DNA from: Ewingella sp. CoE-038-23 | GTDB lineage: Bacteria; Pseudomonadota; Gammaproteobacteria; Enterobacterales; Enterobacteriaceae | Assembly: GCF_040419245.1 (NCBI RefSeq) | Contig: NZ_JAZHOH010000001.1 | Coordinates: 3,038,001-3,102,000, forward strand | Length of the DNA stretch: 64,000 nucleotides | Direction: 5' to 3' | In this document: positions 8,875 to 17,548 of the stretch, piece after piece | Layout: each line of letters starts with the position of its first letter | Position numbering within the stretch: position 1 is the first letter of the stretch | Translations under genes and position numbers: made by a program | Notes under the pieces: model-generated | Database searches by the model: none | What the model saw: the letters and a program-made list of their open reading frames with translations, nothing else | What the model was told of the DNA's origin: nothing

Positions 8875-10844
8875 GCCTCTTCAGCCTCCGCTTTGCCCTG
8901 ACGCTTGAGTTTTTTGCTCATGCGATAACGCGGGTCGAGAATACAGAGCACGCCGCCAAAGGCCATAAAGATGCCGCCGAGCCAGATCCAGCGCACGAAA
9001 GGTTTGTAGTACAGGCGCACGGCCCACGAGCCGTCATCCATCTCTTCACCCAGTGCGGCATAGAGGTCTCGCGCCAGATTCCCGTGAATTGCCGCTTCGG
9101 TCATCATGGTGTGCGCCACGCTGTAATAGCGTTTTTCAGCATGCAAGGTGGTGACAGGCTTGCCATTACGGGTGACGTCGATATTGGCTTCGCCACCGGA
9201 ATAGTTGGAGCCTTGGATGTCGCGCATATCGCGGAAAACAAAGTGATAATCGTGGATATCCACGCTGTCGCCCGCTTTCATTCGCACATCGCGCTCGACG
9301 CTGTAGTTCTGGCTAAAGGCGATACCAATCACCGTGACGGCGACGCCGAGATGCCCCAGCACCATACCCCAATGACTACGGGAAAGATGGGTCAAGCCGC
9401 GCCAGAAGGTGTGACGATGGGTGGCGCGCTCGTGCAGCTCCATCAGAGTGAGGACAATCACCCACACTGACATCAGCAGGCCGACCACCGTCATACCGAC
9501 AATTTTGTCCTGCAGTAGCCAAGGCAGCAGAATCGACAGCAGCAGCGTCACCACTAAAGCCACGCCAAGACGACGCCACAGCTTGCTTGGCTCGTCGCGA
9601 CGCCAGCGCACCAGTGGGCCGATGCCCAACAGCAGGGCCAGCGGGGCCATCAACCAAGTAAACATGGTATTAAAGAAGGGTTCTCCAATGGAGATACTGC
9701 CCATGCCGAGCTGTTTGTGGATCAACGGCAGCAGCGTGCCAAGCAGCACCACCAGCATGGCGGCCACCAGCAGCACGTTATTGCCTAATAGGTAGCTTTC
9801 GCGCGAGTGCAGTTCGTGGCGACTTGGCGCACGCACCGAGTTCCCTTTGATGGCATACAGCAGCAACGAGCCGCCGATGATGATCACCAGATAGGCCAGA
9901 ATAAACATGCCGCGCGCCGGGTCAGAGGCGAAGGAGTGAACCGACACCAGCACGCCCGAGCGCACCAGGAAGGTCCCCAGCAGGCAGAGTGAGAAACAGG
10001 TAATGGCCAGCAGCACGGTCCAGGCTTTGAAGGTGCCGCGTTTTTCAGTCACCGCCAGCGAGTGGATCAGCGCCGTGCCTGCCAGCCAAGGCATAAACGA
10101 GGCGTTTTCTACCGGATCCCAGAACCACCAGCCGCCCCAGCCTAATTCGTAATAAGCCCATGCCGAGCCAAGCACGATGCCCATGGTCAGGAACACCCAT
10201 GCCGCCGTCGTCCAAGGTCGCGACCAGCGCGCCCACGCGGTATCCAGTCGGCCCGCTATCAGCGAGGCAATGGCAAACGCGAAGGCCACGGAGAAGCCGA
10301 CATATCCCATATACAGCAATGGCGGGTGGAAAATCAGCCCAATATCTTGCAGCACGGGGTTAAGGTCGCTGCCGTCCACCGGGAAGCCCGGCAAAGTGCG
10401 AATAAACGGGTTAGAAGTCAGCAGGATAAACACCAGGAAGCCGGCGGTGATCATCCCCATGACGGCCAGCACGCGGGCCACGGCGTCTTGCGGCATGCGG
10501 CGGCTAAACAGCGCCACCGCCAGCGTCCAGCAGCTGAGCAGTAACACCCATAGCAGCAGCGAGCCTTCGTGCGCGCCCCAGGTGGCGGCCATGCGGTAAT
10601 AGAGCGGCAGGCGGGTGTTGGAGTTATTCGCCACATAGGCAACGGTAAAGTCGTTCACCACAAAGGCGTGAACCAGAATGATAAAGGCCAGCGTGATGGT
10701 GGCGAACATGCCGTAAGAGAGCGGGCGCGCCATCGCCATCATGCGGTTATCTTGCCGCGCCGCGCCCCATTGCGGGTAAATACTCAGGAGTATCGCCAGA
10801 CCTAAAGCCAGACAGAGGGAAAACGTTCCTATTTCCGGCATCAT
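8871..10844 (-). CDS. ccmF: CcmF, haem lyase subunit
   Basis: A 657-residue polytopic membrane protein carrying the tryptophan-rich haem-binding motif [19 protein letters not shown], the mark of the CcmF/CcmC family. With CcmH and CcmI it transfers haem from CcmE to apocytochrome c. The start is the first of two tandem ATGs, overlapping the ccmE stop as ATGA; the second ATG is equally possible. Confidence 0.96.
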   Translation of the reverse strand: MMPEIGTFSLCLALGLAILLSIYPQWGAARQDNRMMAMARPLSYGMFATITLAFIILVHAFVVNDFTVAYVANNSNTRLPLYYRMAATWGAHEGSLLLWVLLLSCWTLAVALFSRRMPQDAVARVLAVMGMITAGFLVFILLTSNPFIRTLPGFPVDGSDLNPVLQDIGLIFHPPLLYMGYVGFSVAFAFAIASLIAGRLDTAWARWSRPWTTAAWVFLTMGIVLGSAWAYYELGWGGWWFWDPVENASFMPWLAGTALIHSLAVTEKRGTFKAWTVLLAITCFSLCLLGTFLVRSGVLVSVHSFASDPARGMFILAYLVIIIGGSLLLYAIKGNSVRAPSRHELHSRESYLLGNNVLLVAAMLVVLLGTLLPLIHKQLGMGSISIGEPFFNTMFTWLMAPLALLLGIGPLVRWRRDEPSKLWRRLGVALVVTLLLSILLPWLLQDKIVGMTVVGLLMSVWVIVLTLMELHERATHRHTFWRGLTHLSRSHWGMVLGHLGVAVTVIGIAFSQNYSVERDVRMKAGDSVDIHDYHFVFRDMRDIQGSNYSGGEANIDVTRNGKPVTTLHAEKRYYSVAHTMMTEAAIHGNLARDLYAALGEEMDDGSWAVRLYYKPFVRWIWLGGIFMAFGGVLCILDPRYRMSKKLKRQGKAEAEEA

Positions 10845-11335
10845 GAGCGAACACTTCCTTTATCGTTACCCGCGTAGGCCGCAGCCGGGGCTTTTTTATC
10901 ATCTTTCATTGCATCTTCCACTTCTGGCGGAACGTATTTCTCATCATGCTTCGCCAACACTTGCTGAGCATTGACCACGTTACCGGCTTCCATCACACCC
11001 TGCGCCACGACGCCCTGCCCTTCGCGGAACAGGTCCGGCAGGATGCCGTTGTAGGTCACGCTAATCGCGCCACGGGCGTCATAAATTTTAAAACTGACCT
11101 GCAAACTCTTGGCATCGCGCTTCACCGAGCCGGGCATCACCATGCCGCCAATGCGCAGGCGCTGGCCGACAAACGGCATCTCGTGGTTTTCACCTTTACC
11201 TTGCAGAATCTCGGTCGGCGTATAGAACAGGTCAATGTTGGATCTCAGGGCGTACATCACCAGAGAGATGCTCAGGCCAAGGCCGACCAGCACCACCAGC
11301 GCCAGCGAAAGGCGCTTTTTACGACGTGGATTCAC
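10841..11335 (-). CDS. ccmE: CcmE, periplasmic haem chaperone
   Basis: A 164-residue haem chaperone. It has one N-terminal transmembrane anchor (about 8-28), a beta-barrel domain, and the covalent haem ligand His130 in [13 protein letters not shown], the same position as in E. coli. The C-terminal tail is flexible. It overlaps ccmD and ccmF by 4 bases each. Confidence 0.96.
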   Translation of the reverse strand: MNPRRKKRLSLALVVLVGLGLSISLVMYALRSNIDLFYTPTEILQGKGENHEMPFVGQRLRIGGMVMPGSVKRDAKSLQVSFKIYDARGAISVTYNGILPDLFREGQGVVAQGVMEAGNVVNAQQVLAKHDEKYVPPEVEDAMKDDKKAPAAAYAGNDKGSVRS

Positions 11336-11610
11336 AATAACTTCTCCCCGGACGCGTCCGGTTTCAACCGAGGTACAGCCGGCTTCGTCGCGGCTGGCGA
11401 TTCATTAGTAGGGTTTCGTTTGGATTGCACAATGCGCTTTTCCCGCGCCTGACGACGGCGAACGTCAGCCAGAATTTGCCGACGCTGCACCATGGTGTGC
11501 GCCACTAAGGCAATCAGAGAAATCAGCGTGGCTGCGACAGAGAGCCAGACATAAAAGGCGTAGCCGCCCATGTCGAAGAATGCCTGCCAGCTTGAGAATG
11601 CGGCGTTCAT
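11332..11610 (-). CDS. ccmD: CcmD, haem exporter accessory protein
   Basis: A 92-residue small membrane protein, longer than E. coli CcmD (69). It has the family start [19 protein letters not shown], a single transmembrane helix, and then a basic cytoplasmic stretch RRRQAREKR. The extra length is a Pro/Ala/Lys-rich C-terminal tail. CcmD holds CcmE in the CcmABC release complex. Its ATG shares one base with the ccmC stop (TGATG). Confidence 0.9.
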   Translation of the reverse strand: MNAAFSSWQAFFDMGGYAFYVWLSVAATLISLIALVAHTMVQRRQILADVRRRQAREKRIVQSKRNPTNESPAATKPAVPRLKPDASGEKLL

Positions 11611-12344
11611 CAGCGGCGCTCCTTATTAACGAGTTCCGCCACCCACGGGCGCAGGCGTTCCTGAATAAGAATAAGGTTACGCAGGCGCATTAGCGTCAGC
11701 GTAATAAAGAAGAACAGATAGCCGAAGATGGCCCAGCGCAGCGGGTAGCGCATACTCGGGTCGATGGTTTGCTGCATGTTGGTCGAGCCTTGATGCAGGG
11801 TGTTCCACCACTCCACCGAGTAATGAATGATGGGAATATTGACCACCCCGACCAGCACCAAAATGCCCGCAGCACGCCCCGCAAGGCGGCGATCTTCAAA
11901 GGAGTGATATAAGGCAATAGCCCCCAGATAGAGGAACAGCAGCACCAACTCGGAGGTCAGACGTGCGTCCCACACCCACCAGGTTCCCCACATAGGTTTG
12001 CCCCAGGCGGAGCCTGTGACCAGTGCAATAAAGGTGAAGACTGCACCTACGGGTGCCATGGCGGCCAGAGCTAAGTCAGACATTTTCATCTGCCACACCA
12101 GCCCGATAAAGGCTGCAATCGCCATCGCGCTGTAAATCCCCATCGACCAGATAGCCGCCGGGACGTGAATGTACATGATGCGATAGCTGTTACCCTGCTG
12201 GTAATCAGGCGGCGCGTAGCCAAAGCCCCAGACCCAGCCAATTAGCAAACAGGCTAATCCCAGAATGCCGAGCCACGGAATAAACCGGCCGCAGACCGAG
12301 TAAAGACGCTCGGGTCGCGCGAGTTGATGTAACCATTTCCACAT
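11610..12344 (-). CDS. ccmC: CcmC, haem handling protein
   Basis: A 244-residue six-helix membrane protein with the haem-binding motif WGKPMWGTWWVWDARLTSEL and conserved histidines in YIHVPAA and HYSVEWWNTLHQG. It loads haem onto CcmE. Unlike its neighbours it does not overlap the preceding gene: 276 bases separate it from ccmB. Confidence 0.96.
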   Translation of the reverse strand: MWKWLHQLARPERLYSVCGRFIPWLGILGLACLLIGWVWGFGYAPPDYQQGNSYRIMYIHVPAAIWSMGIYSAMAIAAFIGLVWQMKMSDLALAAMAPVGAVFTFIALVTGSAWGKPMWGTWWVWDARLTSELVLLFLYLGAIALYHSFEDRRLAGRAAGILVLVGVVNIPIIHYSVEWWNTLHQGSTNMQQTIDPSMRYPLRWAIFGYLFFFITLTLMRLRNLILIQERLRPWVAELVNKERR

Positions 12345-12620
12345 TGTTATCGTTGCTCACTCTAAAAAGACTTTCACTGGGGCGCGTGGACCGTTATTGG
12401 CCTATTGCGCGGTAAGAGATGGAACCGGTTTCTATCCGCACTTATTTATTCGCACTGAATACCCCTTCCCTATATTGTTCCCTATAGAGAAGTGTGATGT
12501 TAGTCAAAGGTTGCGCTTTTTCTGCCAATTTGTAACTACAGGTAAATTTAGCCAAATTGATCGGAATAATATTGGCCCGAAATAATTCGAGTTCAGCAAG
12601 ACTGTTCGAAATATAACCGG
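12345..12620. other. Unusually long ccmB-ccmC intergenic gap
   Basis: A 276-base gap inside an otherwise tightly packed operon. It is AT-rich and holds no convincing open frame; a 62-codon frame on the plus strand has no ribosome-binding site. It includes a near-duplicated TTCCCTATA motif around 12465-12488. It could hold an internal promoter for ccmC-I or a leftover of an insertion; I see nothing decisive. Confidence 0.4.
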
Positions 12621-13280
12621 TCAGTGAATGCTGACTCGCAAAGCTGCCGCCGTGGCGAACGGTGCGAGTGTCGCACTTCCCGCCAGCATCGCGCCAAGAA
12701 TTGCCAGATATCCGCCGAGCGGCATGCCCATAGAGGCGGCGTCGATGGCACCTGTGGCAAAAATCAGCACCGGAATATACAGCGGCAATACCAGCAAACT
12801 CAGCAGCACCCCGCCTTTGCGCAGGCCCACGGTCAGCGCCACGCCAATGGCACCAATAAAACTCAGGGTCGGCGTTCCCAGCAAAATGGTCAGCGCGACG
12901 GCTTTCCACGTGTTGAAATCCAGCGACAGCAGCAATGCAATCACCGGAGATAAAATCAATAACGGCAGCCCGGTGACCACCCAGTGAGCACATACTTTGC
13001 CTAGAACCGTTAGCGCTAGCGGGGATGGTAACAATAGTAGCTGCTCCAGCGTGCCGTCGAGGAAGTCATCACGGAACAACCTCTCCAGTGACAGTAGCGA
13101 GGCGAGCAGTGCCGCGACCCAGACGATGCCCGGCGCAATGCGCGCCAGCAGTTGTGGTTCCGGTCCCAGCCCCAGTGGAAACAGGGTGATCACGATGATG
13201 AAGAACCACAGCGGGTTGATGATTTCCGCACTTTTACGAAAAGCGATTTTCAGTTCGCGGCGCAGGACTTTAATAAACAT
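12621..13280 (-). CDS. ccmB: CcmB, haem exporter ABC permease
   Basis: A 219-residue membrane protein with about six helices. The N-terminus (LRRELKIAFRKSAEIINPL) and the SLERLFRDDFLDGTLEQLLL motif are typical of CcmB, the permease paired with CcmA. The complex uses ATP to release holo-CcmE from CcmC/CcmD. It lies 22 bases downstream of ccmA. Confidence 0.95.
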   Translation of the reverse strand: MFIKVLRRELKIAFRKSAEIINPLWFFIIVITLFPLGLGPEPQLLARIAPGIVWVAALLASLLSLERLFRDDFLDGTLEQLLLLPSPLALTVLGKVCAHWVVTGLPLLILSPVIALLLSLDFNTWKAVALTILLGTPTLSFIGAIGVALTVGLRKGGVLLSLLVLPLYIPVLIFATGAIDAASMGMPLGGYLAILGAMLAGSATLAPFATAAALRVSIH

Positions 13281-13302
13281 TAGACCAACTTCCCTAATCG
13301 AG

Positions 13303-13929
13303 TCATAGCAGTTCTGCGTTAGTCAGGCGGAGCTTGCGCACGTCGCGGCTCACGCCCTGTAGGTCTTGGTGGGTAGTAAGCACTACCATACCGCCTCGTC
13401 CGGCGTGCATTTCGAACAGGTCGATCAGTGTCGCCACGCCCTGCTTGTCGATAGCCGTCAGAGGTTCATCAAGGATCCACAGCGGCGCACGCGTCAGCCA
13501 TAGTCTCGCCAATGCAACGCGGCGCTGTTGCCCGGCGGACATCTGCGCCACGGTGAGATCTTCATAGCCCAGCAGGCCGACATTTTCTAATGCCTGATAC
13601 AGAGCATCGCCATCAACTTTGCCGTCAACCGACTGATAAAATGCCAGATTTTCATATGCAGTGAGTACTGACTTTATCCCCGGCTGATGGCCGAGAAAGA
13701 GTAAATCCTGATGGAACAGGTCGCGCTGGCGGCGAGTATTCTCACCCTTCCAGCGCACTTCGCCGGAGTCCGGTGAAGAAAGCCCGGCCAAAATCCGCAG
13801 CAGGCTGGTTTTCCCGGCGCCGTTCTGGCCTTCAATTTGCACCATATCACCGGGCTCGATGGTGAAACTCAGGTCGCTAAACAGGGGGCGCTCGTCGCGC
13901 ACGCAGCTCAGGTTAACGGCTTCAAACAT
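13303..13929 (-). CDS. ccmA: CcmA, haem exporter ATP-binding protein
   Basis: A 208-residue ABC ATPase. Walker A is GQNGAGKT (residues 34-41), the signature is [14 protein letters not shown], Walker B is LWILDEP, and the switch His sits in VVLTTHQD. It is the first gene of the ccm operon and is divergent from yfdC. It powers CcmB in holo-CcmE release. Confidence 0.95.
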   Translation of the reverse strand: MFEAVNLSCVRDERPLFSDLSFTIEPGDMVQIEGQNGAGKTSLLRILAGLSSPDSGEVRWKGENTRRQRDLFHQDLLFLGHQPGIKSVLTAYENLAFYQSVDGKVDGDALYQALENVGLLGYEDLTVAQMSAGQQRRVALARLWLTRAPLWILDEPLTAIDKQGVATLIDLFEMHAGRGGMVVLTTHQDLQGVSRDVRKLRLTNAELL

Positions 13930-14111
13930 CGGAATATCCCGTAAAATTCACAAGGGTACATCATATCATAAGCATCCTATGCGTCGCAGCCAGAGGTTGC
14001 AGTGGTTCCTGCCACTACCCGTCTGTCTTGCAGCATAACTACCATCCCTGTCCTATGCTTAAAACGGTTTTATTTTTCCGCGATGCCTCGCAAAACTTCT
14101 GGGGAAACACC

Positions 14112-15032
14112 ATGAATCAAGCCACAAAACAGCAGAATAAAGAGAACGATGTCGATAGCGAGGAGCATGCGCAAGGCACTGAGATTGAAGTTGATGAAGA
14201 GAATCTGCCCTCGCGCGCGGCGGCGGTTCACGAGCAGATTCGGCAAGAGGGGGAGAAGGAGCTGGAGCGCGACGGATTGGCGCTGTTCTGGTCGGCGGTA
14301 GCCGCCGGGCTGTCGATTAGCGCCTCCATGATGGCCAAAGGCATTTTGCACGCCCGCCTGCCGGAGTCGCCAGAACGCTTTTTCATCGAGAATATCGGTT
14401 ACACAGCGGGCTTCATTATTGTCATCATGGCTCGCCAGCAGCTGTTCACCGAGAACACCGTCACCGCCGTGCTGCCGGTGATGCATAAGCTGACGCTAAA
14501 AAACAGCGCCCTGCTGCTGCGCCTGTGGAGCTGGGTGCTCGGCGGCAATCTGATTGGCTGCGCCTGCGCCGCGCTGGCCTTCCACCTGGTGCCGTTTTTC
14601 GACGCCGATACCGACGCGGCCTTTCGCAGCATCAGCCTGGAGATCATGAAGAAAGATCCGACGGCGATGTTTGTCAGCGGCATTATTTCCGGCTGGCTGA
14701 TTGCCACCATGGTGTGGATGCTGCCCTCGGCAGGCGCGGCCAAAGTGTGGGTGATCATGCTGATGACCTATCTGGTGGCCATCGCCGACCTGACGCACAT
14801 TGTGGTCGGCTCGGTGGAAATCCTCTATCTGGTGTTCACCGGCGCAATCCCTTGGCACCAGTTCATCTGGCCCTTCGCCCTGCCGACCCTCGCCGGGAAT
14901 ATCATCGGCGGCACCTTTATCTTCGCGCTCATCAGCCATGCCCAAATCCGCAATGACATGAGCAACCAGAACAAGGCCAAGCAGCAGAAGAGAGCCAAGA
15001 ACAAGCAGGAAAACCAACAGAAAGCCCAATAA
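14112..15032 (+). CDS. yfdC: YfdC, formate/nitrite transporter family membrane protein
   Basis: A 306-residue inner-membrane protein of the FNT family (E. coli YfdC is 310). The N-terminus is charged and cytoplasmic (about 1-55). Six hydrophobic helices follow, with FNT-like segments (SAVAAGLSISASMMAKG, VGSVEILYLVFTG). The C-terminal tail is Lys/Gln-rich. The start is the ATG after GGGGAA; an in-frame ATG 84 bases upstream has no such site. Substrate is unproven. Its position beside the tRNA-Arg(CCT) gene is the same as in E. coli. Confidence 0.9.
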   Translation: MNQATKQQNKENDVDSEEHAQGTEIEVDEENLPSRAAAVHEQIRQEGEKELERDGLALFWSAVAAGLSISASMMAKGILHARLPESPERFFIENIGYTAGFIIVIMARQQLFTENTVTAVLPVMHKLTLKNSALLLRLWSWVLGGNLIGCACAALAFHLVPFFDADTDAAFRSISLEIMKKDPTAMFVSGIISGWLIATMVWMLPSAGAAKVWVIMLMTYLVAIADLTHIVVGSVEILYLVFTGAIPWHQFIWPFALPTLAGNIIGGTFIFALISHAQIRNDMSNQNKAKQQKRAKNKQENQQKAQ

Positions 15033-15067
15033 CTGGCGACGAAACAACCAAACGACCGCCTAACGCC

Positions 15068-15095
15068 TTATTATTGTGGCAAAAACGAGTATACT
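15068..15095 (+). promoter_or_regulatory. Promoter of the tRNA-Arg gene
   Basis: A -10 element TATACT (15090-15095) is followed by a G+C-rich discriminator (ACGCGGGCGC), typical of stringently controlled stable-RNA promoters. The -35 element is weak (TTATTA, 15068-15073, 16-base spacer). The tRNA begins about 28 bases after the -10. Confidence 0.5.
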
Positions 15096-15122
15096 ACGCG
15101 GGCGCTTTCCCAAGCCGCCCGT

Positions 15123-15197
15123 GTCTCCTTAGTTAAACGGATATAACAAGCCCCTCCTAAGGGCTAGTTACAGGTTCGATTCCTGTAGGGGACACCA
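15123..15197 (+). tRNA. argW: tRNA-Arg (anticodon CCT)
   Basis: A 75-base tRNA. The acceptor arm GTCTCCT pairs with AGGGGAC (one G-U pair). The anticodon stem AGCCC/GGGCT holds the loop CTCCTAA with anticodon CCT (15156-15158). The T arm has GGTTCGATTCC, and CCA (15195-15197) is encoded. It reads AGG codons. It corresponds to E. coli argW, which also follows yfdC and is a prophage integration site. Its 3' end is repeated at 18705-18728. Confidence 0.96.
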
Positions 15198-15198
15198 T
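15175..15198 (+). repeat. attL-like direct repeat (3' end of tRNA-Arg)
   Basis: A 24-base segment starting in the T loop (TTCGATTCCTGTAGG...) matches 18705-18728 at 22 of 24 positions. The mismatches are at 15190 (G versus A) and 15195 (C versus A). This is the expected footprint of tyrosine-recombinase integration into a tRNA 3' end; this copy keeps the functional tRNA. Confidence 0.8.
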
Positions 15199-15758
15199 TA
15201 CTACTTCATTTCACAATACATTCAACGCATAAACTCAGTATAACTCCATAATATACATATATTAATTTTAAGGTTATGCATCTTTGACTGTGATTCATTT
15301 CCAATGATTTTAGAGACCTGAGATACGCGGTAAATCCCATAAGTCTTACTCTTGTCTTCCTATCTTAGGATTACTAGCTTACTGTCAATAAAATCCATTA
15401 AAAACAATCGTTAAACACCAATTTACATAAAATTGATAGAGTGCATAATTACTAAGTGATTTTTCGATTCGGCCCTATTTCTTAACCGCAGAACCGTTGG
15501 GACTGACGCAGACTAAAGCTTTGAGGTATAGATTTTAAAACCGATATGTGAAGCGGACAGGCGTAGCGTGGAAAGAGTTTGGGCGAACGAAATATTAGCT
15601 ACACCAATTTATCTATATGAATTTTTTAGATTTTTTCCCAACTTTTCAACAAAAATAGAGTTTTAAGTTTCTCTCACATATATGGAATCATATGTTGAGA
15701 TTCAAGAATTAAATGAGCTACTATTAAGTATGGATACATTCGAGATCATGGTATTATT
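15199..15758. other. Island left-end non-coding segment
   Basis: 560 bases without a supported gene. Most is AT-rich. A distinctly more G+C-rich patch at about 15485-15595 stands out but has no open frame I recognise; it may be debris of a lost integrase or phage gene, or a structured RNA. The right end carries the candidate promoter for the cargo operon. Confidence 0.45.
15695..15724 (+). promoter_or_regulatory. Candidate promoter of the three-gene island operon
   Basis: TTGAGA (15695-15700), an 18-base spacer and TACTAT (15719-15724) form a plausible sigma-70 promoter 34 bases before the first cargo ATG. In AT-rich sequence such matches arise by chance, so confidence is limited. Confidence 0.4.
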
Positions 15759-16646
15759 ATGTTTTCAGTAGAGAAAAACCAAACTGATAGTCGAGTTCTG
15801 GCGCAACTATTCACCAGCCAAGCTATAAATAAAATAGCGAGTGGTGACCTTTCGTTTCTCTATCGTGTCTTGAACGATTTTTTAACACCCCGAACTCCTA
15901 ACCTTCTCGTTGCTCAGGTATTTGAACTAGCATTCAGCAAGCTATTGATTGATTATAAAACAGAATATTTTTTTAAAAATGCAATAGCTAATAAACTCTA
16001 TTTGGGGCGGCATTCTGTTCGAGAAGCCACAATGCTTTCTGAGTTCAGAGTCGGCAACAATAAAGCTGATTGTGTGATTGTTAACGGCCACACTACATGC
16101 TATGAAATAAAAACTAAATTTGATAGTTTAAAAAGATTGCAAGATCAGCTTTCGGCATATATTAAAATCTTTGATAAAGTATATGTTGTTTGTGATGGTT
16201 GCCACATTAATAACGTTTTGTCTAGTGTCCCCGATGAGGTCGGTGTTTTAGAGTTTACTGTAAGGGGAGCTCTGAAAGAAATCAAGAAAGCTAAGATCAA
16301 TAATCACGAAATAGATCGAGAAGTTTTAATTGGCTCGTTAAGAAAACCTGAGTATGTTTTTATGGCCGAGAGTTTAACAAATAAACCCATAACCACATCC
16401 AATATGAACACGTATTCTCTATGTCTTGACATTTTCAACCAAGCTTGCTCAGATGAACTTAGAGCATTATTTAAGCATGTGCTCAAGATGAACAGGAAGG
16501 CAGACTCTATTTTTGTTAGTAAATTACCGCCTTCACTAATTAACACAGCAATTAGCTTCAAATTATCAAAATCAAAAAAATTGGCATTCGGAGAAATACT
16601 CACTCAAGCCATTAATAAGGACATAAAATGTACTTTCCATTCATAA
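15759..16646 (+). CDS. sce7726-like PD-(D/E)XK nuclease-fold protein
   Basis: A 295-residue protein that I associate with the sce7726 family of uncharacterised proteins. Residues 95-146 carry the layout of a PD-(D/E)XK nuclease core: Glu95 and Asp104 (KADCVIVNG), then Glu116-Ile-Lys118 (CYEIKTKFDSL), then Gln128/Gln130 and Tyr134, and a beta strand VYVVCDG. An acidic residue, E-x-K and a following Gln match restriction-endonuclease-like folds. The C-terminal 150 residues are of unknown function. There is no signal peptide, so it is cytoplasmic. The 3' end overlaps the next gene by 19 bases. The nuclease activity is inferred; DNA or RNA as target is unknown. Confidence 0.7.
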   Translation: MFSVEKNQTDSRVLAQLFTSQAINKIASGDLSFLYRVLNDFLTPRTPNLLVAQVFELAFSKLLIDYKTEYFFKNAIANKLYLGRHSVREATMLSEFRVGNNKADCVIVNGHTTCYEIKTKFDSLKRLQDQLSAYIKIFDKVYVVCDGCHINNVLSSVPDEVGVLEFTVRGALKEIKKAKINNHEIDREVLIGSLRKPEYVFMAESLTNKPITTSNMNTYSLCLDIFNQACSDELRALFKHVLKMNRKADSIFVSKLPPSLINTAISFKLSKSKKLAFGEILTQAINKDIKCTFHS

Positions 16647-17536
16647 GAGGTAAGCAGTTTGAATTGGTAGCGATAAGAGAATTAGCTCCAAAGCTGCCTA
16701 ATAATTTATTTAAACCTATAGTTGAACCGGTAAGAGAAAATCTTTTACCTTTAGTAAAAACAATAAAATCCATAAATGAATTTAATATTAAACCAATAAT
16801 CATCATCAACCCTTTGCTCGGAGATTTTAAATCTAAAAATATCAATCTCTATCCAAGACTTATATCTTTAGATAACTCATTAAATTTCACTCCTTGCATT
16901 CAAATTCAAGATGGAGTCGATGACTACTCAGTGATTTTGCGGGAATTACCTAAAAATGATAAAGCTGTATTCGTTCCAGATATGGTAGAAGATGTAAATC
17001 TTGCAATTTTCTCATCATCAAATTTTAATATCGTCCCTGCAGATAGTTCCGATAGTGAAATAGAAAAAATAAATAACATTGTTCTTCTAGATGATCCTTT
17101 TCAGAAGAAAAGTAGAAATGCTGACTACAGAGACAGGTCAAAATTTTCATCGTTGCATACTAATTATAATTCTCGACCTAATACTATCGGTTTCAGTGAC
17201 TATAATATAGTTGGCTCTGAATATTCTGAATCTGGAGGTCCAGCATATGTTGTAACTATCCATTTATCTTATATCGACAAAGATAACCAGCAAATGTACG
17301 TACGACATTTTTCCTCATCACCAAGCAATAGCCCCGCTAACCCCGGTGGAAAATTTGAAGAAGCATTAAATAATGCTATCCATTTTATCAATAGAAACCC
17401 TTTGGTATTCGATGATACTTTTGGTATTGAGGAATTGAGAAGACTGCACGCTACTGAACATTTTCCCGGGTTAGGTTTAGTAAAAAAAATCACAGTACAG
17501 CATCATATTGAGACTATTTGTAATTATTTAAAATAA
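16628..17536 (+). CDS. sce7725-like protein
   Basis: A 302-residue cytoplasmic protein. The N-terminus MYFPFIRGKQFELVAIRELA is the hallmark I associate with sce7725/beta-protein-like families, commonly found next to sce7726-type genes. No catalytic motif is evident. Mid-protein segments VDDYSVILRELP and YVVTIHLSYIDKDNQQMYV, and the C-terminal EELRRLHATEHFPGLGLVKK, look well folded. An AAGG site precedes the ATG, which lies inside the end of the upstream gene, indicating coupled translation and probable partnership in one complex. Function unknown. Confidence 0.65.
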   Translation: MYFPFIRGKQFELVAIRELAPKLPNNLFKPIVEPVRENLLPLVKTIKSINEFNIKPIIIINPLLGDFKSKNINLYPRLISLDNSLNFTPCIQIQDGVDDYSVILRELPKNDKAVFVPDMVEDVNLAIFSSSNFNIVPADSSDSEIEKINNIVLLDDPFQKKSRNADYRDRSKFSSLHTNYNSRPNTIGFSDYNIVGSEYSESGGPAYVVTIHLSYIDKDNQQMYVRHFSSSPSNSPANPGGKFEEALNNAIHFINRNPLVFDDTFGIEELRRLHATEHFPGLGLVKKITVQHHIETICNYLK

Positions 17537-17548
17537 GTGAGATAGCTT

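Noticed and set aside
12397..12585. 62-codon frame in the ccmB-ccmC gap
   Set aside because: No ribosome-binding site and on the opposite strand to the operon; unlikely to be a gene.
15459..15480. TTCGATTC motif as a third att site inside the island
   Set aside because: Only eight bases match the tRNA 3' end and the following bases diverge, so it is within chance for this sequence.
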